Source of the DNA: Candidatus Moranbacteria bacterium UBA2282
GTDB taxonomy: Bacteria > Patescibacteriota > Minisyncoccia > Moranbacterales > UBA2206
Reading direction: 5' to 3'
NCBI GenBank assembly: GCA_002345745.1
Contig: DDWQ01000020.1
Location: forward strand, 1 to 13,693
DNA: 13,693 nucleotides
The position numbers and the translations under genes were made by a program. The notes under the pieces were generated by a model. It was not told where the DNA came from, made no database searches, and worked only from the letters and a program-made list of their open reading frames with translations. Below are positions 4,965 to 11,095 of this stretch, piece after piece. The stretch's first letter is position 1; each line of letters starts with the position of its first letter.

Positions 4965-5873
4965 ATGAGTACATTACCAGAAGTTCTTGAAAAATTAAAA
5001 GGTTGGGATGCATTGAGGATACTTCCATTACTCGAGGCATTTCCAGGAGAAGGTGAAGGTGCTGAATCAGTTTTGAGAGGAGAAAATAGAATTATTCTTG
5101 AAAAAATAATCCGTAAACTTTTTGATCGCACCGGCCGTTGCATCCCAGCTCATCTGGGAGTTACCAGTAAGATATGCGATGAGAATCGGAAATTGCATGT
5201 CAATCTTTCCGAGATTGGTTATGGGAAGCTTCATCAAATTATAACCGAATACTTTCCGAAGGAGATGGAGTTTGTTGAGCCAGTCCGTTTCGTACATGAA
5301 GCGGAGGCGCTCAAGAAAAGATATGCTAACCACGAACTGGTCGGAAATTTTTTCAAGCGCGCTCGCCCTATTCTTTTGCCGAGATTTGATGCGCGGGAAA
5401 ATATGGGTGCATCTTTGGAAAGGATTTTTGTTCCGGCAGTTGAGCGGGCATACAAAATGGCTTTTCCAGGTCGCAAGTTTGTCAATTATAAGAAGAATCA
5501 TTTGTCGGGTAACGTTTCTATTGTTCCCAACACAGGGCATGAGGAATTAGTTGCGATGATGGCTGAAAAGTCATTCGCGGCGTGGTACTCATCGAATCCG
5601 TTTCAAGGATTTTCCATCAATGCTCAACACGAAGCGATGAAAATCCTAATGCAATACGGATTTGCTTTGGCTGGTGGTATTGACACGGCAGTTGCGGCAG
5701 TTGCATATGTTGGAGAGATGGCGCGTGATTTTGAAACATCAAACCATACATGCAGTGCACTTTCACATCCGTTCAGCTTCAGCGCGTATAGCAGTGTGTT
5801 CGGCTTCGACAACATTAATAACATTGATGACGCTTTTGACAGCTGCTCTGGTGGTCTCGTCCTTTTCAGGTAG
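4965..5873 (+). CDS. Conserved-looking protein of unknown function (302 aa)
   Basis: I do not recognise this protein. It starts at the ATG at 4965 behind a good ribosome binding site. It looks soluble, with no signal peptide. Visible features: an N-terminal leucine-rich helical stretch (VLEKLKGWDALRILPLLEAF), RTGRCIPAHLGV near residue 60, a charged middle (FFKRARPILLPRFDARENMG), YKKNHLSGNVSIVPNTGHEEL, an Ala/Gly-rich segment around residues 240-260 (GFALAGGIDTAVAAVAYVGE) and a Ser/Phe/Asn-rich tail ending CSGGLVLFR. Four cysteines and several histidines occur but no clear metal motif. Its strong promoter and Shine-Dalgarno set it apart from the hydrogenase genes around it, so it is probably independently and strongly expressed. 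It ends 18 bp from the converging HypF gene. A role in hydrogenase assembly is possible only by position. Confidence 0.75.
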   Translation: MSTLPEVLEKLKGWDALRILPLLEAFPGEGEGAESVLRGENRIILEKIIRKLFDRTGRCIPAHLGVTSKICDENRKLHVNLSEIGYGKLHQIITEYFPKEMEFVEPVRFVHEAEALKKRYANHELVGNFFKRARPILLPRFDARENMGASLERIFVPAVERAYKMAFPGRKFVNYKKNHLSGNVSIVPNTGHEELVAMMAEKSFAAWYSSNPFQGFSINAQHEAMKILMQYGFALAGGIDTAVAAVAYVGEMARDFETSNHTCSALSHPFSFSAYSSVFGFDNINNIDDAFDSCSGGLVLFR

Positions 5874-5891
5874 TGCGAAATTTATACATCC

Positions 5892-6986
5892 TTAGAAAGA
5901 TAAATAATAAACAATCTGTCCAAAACTAACCCCTGCGTCGCCACGCGGAATTTGCACAGCCGGTGTTCCTGATGGGATACCGGCTTTATTTTTTTTAGAT
6001 GTAAAATATTCAGAAATTATTTTGTTATTGGCAATTCCTCCAGAGAGAAAGATTTGTGGCGGGTGAAACTTGGTTTGTAGCTTAATAATTTCATCCAGTC
6101 CTTGGGCGATATACAATTGTGCAGTGGCAGCTAGACGTTTTTTATCTTTGTGGATGTTCTTAATTAAATATTCAAAAAGCGGAGTAGTCATTAAAATGTT
6201 ATTTAATATAACTGGTTTTAAATTTAGATATGGTTTATTAGAATTTTTTTCCAAAAGTTCAATTGGTTCATGTTTGTAATTTCTTTCGTTTGTACAAAAT
6301 CCCAAAAGTAATGACACCGCGTCTAAAATTCGCCCAGTGCTAGAAGTTTCAACGCAATTAAAATTTTGCTGTAGTTGGTTATAAAGAACTTCAAATTCCT
6401 GTTGGGAATAATATTTTTTCACTCGGGCGTAAACTTCTTTTTTAGATAAAAATTTAGCTAAAATACTAAGTAACATTCGCGCTGGTTCCTGAATCGCCAA
6501 ATCTCCGCCAATCATCACTTGATCTTCCAAATGTCCAACACGCTCAATTGGGATTTTATTTGACATTTTAAAAACTTCTCCTCCCCAAATCTTCCCATCA
6601 AGCCCATAACCAGTCCCATCCAATGCAATCCCGAAAAAAGAATTTGGAATTTGTAAATTGAAAATTTGTGAGTATATATGCGCGATGTGGTGTTGGATCT
6701 GAATGTGCTGTGCTTTGAATTTTTTGCCTAATTTTTCTCCTAGAAGAGTCGCTTTGTAGAGTGGATGCAAATCAGTCAAAATAACATCAGGTTTAATCTG
6801 TTCTTTTTTTAAAAATAAATTTAGTTCTTTTTTAAACCTGTTAAAATTTGCATCAACAAGTAAATCACCAAAATCTTCAGAAAAATATATTTTGCCCTTT
6901 TTGAAAATAGAAAAATTGCCATTGGACTCTGGTCCAAGGGCGAGTATTTGCTGAGAGATTTTGCTAGGATATTCGAATATTTGCAT
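5892..6986 (-). CDS. hypF: HypF-like carbamoyltransferase domain protein (truncated HypF)
   Basis: Full HypF (about 750 residues) makes carbamoyl-adenylate and passes the carbamoyl group to the C-terminal cysteine of HypE. This 364-aa protein carries only the C-terminal Kae1-like carbamoyltransferase half. Seen: ALGPESNGNFSIFKKGKIYF, EDFGDL, the metal-binding QIQHHIAH (His99, His103), the nucleotide-binding ALDGTGYGLDGKIWGGEVF, ETSSTGRILDAVSLLLG and FLSGGIANN. The acylphosphatase, zinc-finger and YrdC-like domains are missing and not found elsewhere in the window. I prefer the ATG at 6986 over the TTG at 7028, because a TATAAT on the minus strand at 6993-6998 would place the transcript start at that ATG. 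The gene converges with the 4965 gene and diverges from the hydrogenase genes. Confidence 0.9.
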   Translation of the reverse strand: MQIFEYPSKISQQILALGPESNGNFSIFKKGKIYFSEDFGDLLVDANFNRFKKELNLFLKKEQIKPDVILTDLHPLYKATLLGEKLGKKFKAQHIQIQHHIAHIYSQIFNLQIPNSFFGIALDGTGYGLDGKIWGGEVFKMSNKIPIERVGHLEDQVMIGGDLAIQEPARMLLSILAKFLSKKEVYARVKKYYSQQEFEVLYNQLQQNFNCVETSSTGRILDAVSLLLGFCTNERNYKHEPIELLEKNSNKPYLNLKPVILNNILMTTPLFEYLIKNIHKDKKRLAATAQLYIAQGLDEIIKLQTKFHPPQIFLSGGIANNKIISEYFTSKKNKAGIPSGTPAVQIPRGDAGVSFGQIVYYLSF

Positions 6987-6992
6987 GCTTCT

Positions 6993-6998
6993 ATTATA
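6993..6998 (-). promoter_or_regulatory. -10 element of a probably leaderless HypF transcript
   Basis: TATAAT on the minus strand with 6 nt between it and the ATG at 6986. This puts the expected start of transcription at the A of the ATG. A weak -35 (TTCAAC) lies 17 bp upstream. Confidence 0.5.
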
Positions 6999-7053
6999 AC
7001 AATTTAAATGGTTTTGTTGAATTGGCAAAAATCTGGTAAAATAAATATATTGA

Positions 7054-7084
7054 TTGACCTGCCTGATGGTTAAAAATCTACAAT
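7054..7084 (+). promoter_or_regulatory. Predicted promoter of the hydrogenase structural genes
   Basis: TTGACC (7054-7059) and TACAAT (7079-7084) with a rather long 19-bp spacer. Transcription would start near 7091, about 25 nt before the small-subunit ATG. It lies back to back with the HypF promoter. Confidence 0.4.
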
Positions 7085-7115
7085 CTTAAATTAGTTTCAA
7101 TAAAACAAAAATAGC

Positions 7116-7880
7116 ATGGTGAAAAATAAAAAACCGAAGGTAGCAATTGTGAGTCTAACTTCTTGTGAAGGGTGTCAATTTGCACTACTTGATCTGGGTG
7201 AAAAATTTCTGGATTTTGTCGGCCAGATTGAAATGGTGGATTTTCGTTTAATTGAAGATGAAGAAGATGCTGGCGGAGAGCTGGATCTTGTTCTAGTAGA
7301 GGGCAATCCAGTCACGGAAGAAAATATAAAAACACTATACGCACTGCGTAAGCGTTCAAAATTGCTAGTGGCTCTAGGTAACTGTGCCGCTATGGGTGGA
7401 ATTCCTGAGATAAAAAATTATCAAGAAGGAGCTAATACAATTAAACATGTCTATAAATATATTCATGGCATTAATAATCCAGAAATTAAAGAACTGGATA
7501 ATTTTGTAAAAGTTGATTTTGTTTTTCCTGGTTGTCCAATTTCTGGTGAAGAATTTTTGAAATATATGCCCGAACTTTTGGCGGGCAAGATTCCAGTTAT
7601 TCCTGATCAACCAGTTTGTATTGAATGCAAGGCAGCTGGTAATCGTTGTTTGCTGTTAGATAAAAAGCCCTGTTTTGGTCCAATGATTCAAGGAGGGTGC
7701 AACGCAGTGTGTCCGACTTCCAGAATGACTTGTCAAGGTTGTCGCGGTCTGCGACCGAATGGCAATGTAAAAGCTATGCGGTCTGCTCTCAAAAATATGG
7801 TCAGCGATCACGAATTTGAAAATATTACTGAAATTTTTGGTTTGCGGGATGATATTGAGGATCGAGAGCGAATTAAATAA
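7116..7880 (+). CDS. [NiFe]-hydrogenase small subunit, group 3b/3c-like (delta type)
   Basis: The small subunit carries the iron-sulfur clusters that move electrons from the [NiFe] site. The proximal cluster ligands are visible as CEGC (Cys17, Cys20), GNC (Cys90) and PGCP (Cys140). The C-terminal part has eight more cysteines (168, 171, 178, 186, 195, 199, 206, 209) in CIEC, CFGPMIQGGCNAVC and CQGC, enough for two further [4Fe-4S] clusters. This pattern is typical of cytoplasmic sulfhydrogenase delta and F420-non-reducing types. There is no twin-arginine signal, so it acts in the cytoplasm. At 254 residues it has the expected size. No Shine-Dalgarno precedes the ATG. The gene is followed after 16 bp by the large subunit, clearly the same operon. 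Confidence 0.93.
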   Translation: MVKNKKPKVAIVSLTSCEGCQFALLDLGEKFLDFVGQIEMVDFRLIEDEEDAGGELDLVLVEGNPVTEENIKTLYALRKRSKLLVALGNCAAMGGIPEIKNYQEGANTIKHVYKYIHGINNPEIKELDNFVKVDFVFPGCPISGEEFLKYMPELLAGKIPVIPDQPVCIECKAAGNRCLLLDKKPCFGPMIQGGCNAVCPTSRMTCQGCRGLRPNGNVKAMRSALKNMVSDHEFENITEIFGLRDDIEDRERIK

Positions 7881-7896
7881 ATAGTTACTAAAATAA

Positions 7897-9156
7897 ATGG
7901 ATATAAAAATTAATCACATCGCTAAGATGGAAGGGCACGCTGGTTTTATGGCGAGCGTTATTCACGGAGATGTTAAAAGTGCTAAATTGGAAGTGCAGGA
8001 AGGGATTCGCCTGATCGAAGGTGTTTTAATTGGTCGGCACTATGCTGATATGCCAATTGTTGCACAACGAATTTGTGGCATTTGTCCAGTCGTGCATAAT
8101 TTAACTGCTATCAAAGCTTTGGAAAATGCTATGGGAGTAACTGTAACGCCAGAGACTGAGAAATTACGGGCAGTGATGGAGTTAGGACAGATTATCCATT
8201 CGCATTCGTTGCATCTTTTTTTCTTGTCGCTGGCTGATTTTTTGGATATGGATAATGATATTCAGCTGATTAGCACTTATCCTGAGGAGGCGAAAATTGC
8301 TATGCGTTTGCGAGATTTTGGTATGAGCATTGTACGAGTTATTGGTGGACGAGTTATTCATCCGCTAACTAATGAAGTTGGCGGTTTCAAAAAAGCACCT
8401 GATGCGGATGCACTGCGAAAAATTGTGGCAGATAGTGCACAAGCTTTGCAAGATGCAATTGCTCTGGGAGAATTTTTCAAAAAAATAAAAATTCCAGATT
8501 TTCAAAGAGAAACTGAATATGTAAGTCTAGATAAAAAAGGAGAATATGCTATCTATGATGGTGATATTATTTCTTCGCAAGGGCTACATATTCCTGTGGA
8601 AAAATTTGAGCAAGATTTTCAAGAATTGCAAAAACAAAATGAAGTAATTAAAAAAGTTGTGCACGAAGGCAAGAGCTATATGATTGGTGCCATTGCTAGA
8701 ATAAATAACAGTCGAAAAAAACTCAATCCGCAAGCCAGTCAATATTTAGAAAGTTTGAATTTTGTTTTTCCGGACTACAATCCATTCCATAATATTTTAT
8801 GTCAGATGGTGGAAGTTATTCATTGCATTGAACAATCGAATAAACTTATTAAGGAATTATTGCATTCTGATTTGAATAATGTTGTGACGCGTGAATATGC
8901 AATCAAAGAAGGAATTGGTATAGCAGCGGTGGAAGCACCACGCGGAACACTCTACTACCATGTTGATGTGGATGCCAAAGGCTATGTGAAAAACGTTAAC
9001 ATTATCACACCAACGGCACAATTCCTATCAAACCTGGAAGATGATATAGCCGATTATATTAAGGAGATTATTGATTTGAAAGACTTGGATAAGCAGAAAA
9101 AATTACGCGGTTTTATTCGCGCCTATGATCCCTGCATTTCTTGTGCGGTACACTAA
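7897..9156 (+). CDS. [NiFe]-hydrogenase large subunit, group 3b/3c-like, without C-terminal extension
   Basis: This is the catalytic subunit binding the Ni-Fe centre. Seen: the N-terminal KMEGHAGF, the first nickel-ligand motif QRICGICPVVH (Cys60, Cys63), GGRVIHPLTNEVGG, EAPRGTLYYHV and the second ligand motif DPCISCAVH (Cys413, Cys416). The protein, 419 residues, stops immediately after this final His. Most [NiFe] large subunits carry a further 15 or so residues that a protease removes after nickel insertion, so this one should need no processing, as in CooH and the sensory hydrogenases. Sequence style suggests group 3, but the partner diaphorase (beta, gamma) subunits are absent, so the electron acceptor is unknown. 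Confidence 0.94.
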   Translation: MDIKINHIAKMEGHAGFMASVIHGDVKSAKLEVQEGIRLIEGVLIGRHYADMPIVAQRICGICPVVHNLTAIKALENAMGVTVTPETEKLRAVMELGQIIHSHSLHLFFLSLADFLDMDNDIQLISTYPEEAKIAMRLRDFGMSIVRVIGGRVIHPLTNEVGGFKKAPDADALRKIVADSAQALQDAIALGEFFKKIKIPDFQRETEYVSLDKKGEYAIYDGDIISSQGLHIPVEKFEQDFQELQKQNEVIKKVVHEGKSYMIGAIARINNSRKKLNPQASQYLESLNFVFPDYNPFHNILCQMVEVIHCIEQSNKLIKELLHSDLNNVVTREYAIKEGIGIAAVEAPRGTLYYHVDVDAKGYVKNVNIITPTAQFLSNLEDDIADYIKEIIDLKDLDKQKKLRGFIRAYDPCISCAVH

Positions 9157-9157
9157 A

Positions 9158-9287
9158 TGCGAATGAGACTACGAATTAAAACAAATTAATGCTAATGTTA
9201 AAAAGAGGGGTATATTAATTCTAAATAAATAGTTCGTGTTGCAATTCGAATAAATTCGTTTCAACATTAGCAACTATTCGCAAACAT
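9158..9287. other. Structured AT-rich spacer between hydrogenase and desulfoferrodoxin
   Basis: There is no gene here. TGCTAATGTT (9190-9199) has an exact inverted copy at 9263-9272, and GCGAAT (9159-9164) has one at 9276-9281, so the spacer could fold into a long stem with an internal region. It may be a terminator-like or regulatory structure, or a decayed mobile hairpin element. Confidence 0.4.
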
Positions 9288-9662
9288 ATGACAGAATTAA
9301 ATCAAATTTACAAATGCAATATCTGTGGCAACATGGTGGAAGTTGTTCATAATGGAGTTGGAGAATTGGTATGTTGTGGTCAACCAATGGATTTGCAGTT
9401 TGAGAAGATGGAGGAAGAAAAATTTGAAAAACATCGACCAGCAGTGGAAAAAACTGCAACTGGTGTGATTGTGCGAGTTGGCAGTGTGGCGCATCCAATG
9501 GAAAGTGAGCACTATATCGAATGGATTGAAGTTAAAACTGAACATCGAACTTATCGCAAAAATCTTGAACCGGGTGGAACGCCAGAAGCGGAATTTTTTC
9601 TGGAAGCCGAGCATTTGTCTGTGCGTGCCTACTGTAATGTGCATGTGCTGTGGAAAAACTAG
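9288..9662 (+). CDS. dfx: Desulfoferrodoxin (2Fe-type superoxide reductase)
   Basis: This protein reduces superoxide to hydrogen peroxide without making oxygen, a defence typical of anaerobes. The N-terminal desulforedoxin domain shows YKCNIC (Cys10, Cys13) and CC (Cys29, Cys30), the rubredoxin-like iron site. The catalytic domain has EKHRP (Glu47, Lys48, His49), His69 and His75, then Cys116 and His119 in YCNVH, the His4Cys active site with its lysine. At 124 residues it is full length. Its position next to the hydrogenase suggests protection of that oxygen-sensitive enzyme, or electron supply to it or from it; that link is inferred. No Shine-Dalgarno is visible before the ATG. Confidence 0.95.
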   Translation: MTELNQIYKCNICGNMVEVVHNGVGELVCCGQPMDLQFEKMEEEKFEKHRPAVEKTATGVIVRVGSVAHPMESEHYIEWIEVKTEHRTYRKNLEPGGTPEAEFFLEAEHLSVRAYCNVHVLWKN

Positions 9663-9675
9663 GTGTGAATTTGGG

Positions 9676-9681
9676 TATAAT
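9676..9681 (+). promoter_or_regulatory. -10 element before hypA
   Basis: TATAAT, 19 nt before the ATG at 9701, with no clear -35. It would give a leader of about 13 nt and supports 9701 as the start. Confidence 0.35.
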
Positions 9682-9700
9682 TAGCATTAAAATTAGTATC

Positions 9701-9988
9701 ATGCATGATTTTTTATTAGCAAAGGAGATTGTCGATGAAGTTTTAGCTATCGCGACAGAAAAAAATATTGAGCAAATTAAATCAGTTTCATTGGAAATTG
9801 GTGGTGCTAGTATTCCACATAACCATCAGCATGAACACGAACATGACGAACATTTCGACGAGTTGAATTTGGAAAATGTTCAATTTGGAATTGAAAATAT
9901 TGCCAAAAAAACTATTCTGAAAGATACAAAATTTAAAATTACAAAAGTTGATGGAAATAATTGGAAGATCACAAATATAAGTATTTAA
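9701..9988 (+). CDS. hypA: HypA-like nickel chaperone, zinc-finger lost, His-rich loop gained
   Basis: HypA delivers nickel to the hydrogenase large subunit. I chose the ATG at 9701 because HypA must begin Met-His: the N-terminal amine and His2 bind nickel. MHDFLLAKEIVDEVLAIA and the following VSLEIGG match the family, and the end FKITKVDGNNWKITNISI matches its last strands. The frame is open upstream to an ATG at 9650 that would overlap the desulfoferrodoxin gene by 13 bp. At 95 residues the protein is short: the zinc domain with its two CxxC motifs is missing and there is no cysteine at all. In its place residues 40-51 read HNHQHEHEHDEH, six histidines that could bind or store nickel, as His-rich stretches do in HypB. 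It sits downstream of the structural genes. Confidence 0.85.
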   Translation: MHDFLLAKEIVDEVLAIATEKNIEQIKSVSLEIGGASIPHNHQHEHEHDEHFDELNLENVQFGIENIAKKTILKDTKFKITKVDGNNWKITNISI

Positions 9989-10004
9989 TATTAAATTTAC
10001 AATT

Positions 10005-11012
10005 ATGACAAAAATAGTAATCAACGGCTTCGGCCGAATTGGTCGACCAAGCTTTAAAATCGCTTTTGAAAAAGAAGATTTGGAAATCGTGGCGATTAAC
10101 GATTTAACTGATTTGAAAACTGTAGCACATCTGTTGCAATATGATTCTAGCTATGGAACATATCATCGCAAGGTGGAATTTGATCAAGAAAATTCATTTT
10201 TGATTGTTGATGGTAAAAAAATAAAATATCTAAGTGAATCTGATCCGCAAAGATTACCTTGGCACGACTTGAATGTGGATATTGTATTGGAATGTACTGG
10301 GTTTTTTAATGATCAAGAAGGCGCACAGAAACATTTATTGGCGGGAGCTAAGAAAGTTATTCTATCAGCTCCACCGAAAGGCGATATTCCGGTTTTCATT
10401 CTTGGCATCAATGAAAATGAATATGACACAGGGAAAGATAATATTCTGTCTAATGGATCTTGCACAACCAATTGCCTAGCTCCGATGATTAAGGTTTTGG
10501 ATGAAAATTTTGGATTGGAAAAAGGTTTTATGACAACAACTCATTCATATACTAATGATCAACGTTTGCAGGATTTGCCACACAGTGATTTGAGAAGAGC
10601 TAGGGCAGCTGCTTTAAACATTATTCCGACTACTACGGGTGCAGCTAAAACAGTTGGCCTAGTGATGAAAAATTTAGAAGGAAAATTGGATGGTATTTCA
10701 CTGCGAGTGCCAACGCCAGTTGTTTCAGTTGTGGATTTTGTTTGTACTTTGAAGACAGAGGCCACTGCAGAACAGATAAATAATGCTTTTGTAGTGGCGG
10801 CTCAAGGCGGCTTAAAAAATATTTTGGCGACAGAGGCAGGTGAATTAGTTTCTATGGATTTTAAAGGTAATCCTAATTCTGCTATTGTTGATTTGCCGTT
10901 GACGATGGCGAATGGAAATTTAGTTAAAGTTGTCGGCTGGTATGATAATGAGTGGGGATATTCTAATCGGCTGGTGGAAATGGCAGAATTGGTGGGTAGT
11001 GAATTAGCATAG
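10005..11012 (+). CDS. gap: Glyceraldehyde-3-phosphate dehydrogenase, type I
   Basis: This glycolytic enzyme oxidises glyceraldehyde-3-phosphate to 1,3-bisphosphoglycerate with NAD. Seen: the nucleotide-binding INGFGRIGR, Asp33 in NDLTD that favours NAD over NADP, the catalytic Cys153 in SNGSCTTNCLAP, His180 in TTTHSYTNDQ, the RRARAAALNIIPTTTGAAK phosphate-binding region and the C-terminal WYDNEWGYSNRL. At 335 residues it is full length. Gly151 replaces the common Ala of SNASCTTN. It follows hypA by 16 bp and may be co-transcribed with it. In a fermentative cell its NADH could be linked to hydrogen metabolism, but no electron-transfer subunit is seen. Confidence 0.97.
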   Translation: MTKIVINGFGRIGRPSFKIAFEKEDLEIVAINDLTDLKTVAHLLQYDSSYGTYHRKVEFDQENSFLIVDGKKIKYLSESDPQRLPWHDLNVDIVLECTGFFNDQEGAQKHLLAGAKKVILSAPPKGDIPVFILGINENEYDTGKDNILSNGSCTTNCLAPMIKVLDENFGLEKGFMTTTHSYTNDQRLQDLPHSDLRRARAAALNIIPTTTGAAKTVGLVMKNLEGKLDGISLRVPTPVVSVVDFVCTLKTEATAEQINNAFVVAAQGGLKNILATEAGELVSMDFKGNPNSAIVDLPLTMANGNLVKVVGWYDNEWGYSNRLVEMAELVGSELA

Positions 11013-11046
11013 TGTATTTTGGTAGTAATTTTTGTAATAAAATTTT

Positions 11047-11080
11047 TAATTTTCAATTCGCCACGACGAATTAAAAATTA
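11047..11080. terminator. AT-rich hairpin after gap
   Basis: TAATTTTCAATTCG (11047-11060) pairs with CGAATTAAAAATTA (11067-11080) around loop CCACGA; 13 of 14 positions pair. It lies between gap and the next gene and may end the gap transcript, although no strong T-run follows on the plus strand. Confidence 0.45.
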
Positions 11081-11095
11081 TAAAATTATATTCTC

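Noticed and set aside
9297..9644. Minus-strand 115-aa frame opposite dfx
   Set aside because: It is antisense to a full-length desulfoferrodoxin with all metal ligands and has no start signal of its own.
9650..9700. Upstream ATG start for hypA at 9650
   Set aside because: It would add 17 residues before the Met-His needed for nickel binding and overlap dfx; 9701 fits the family.
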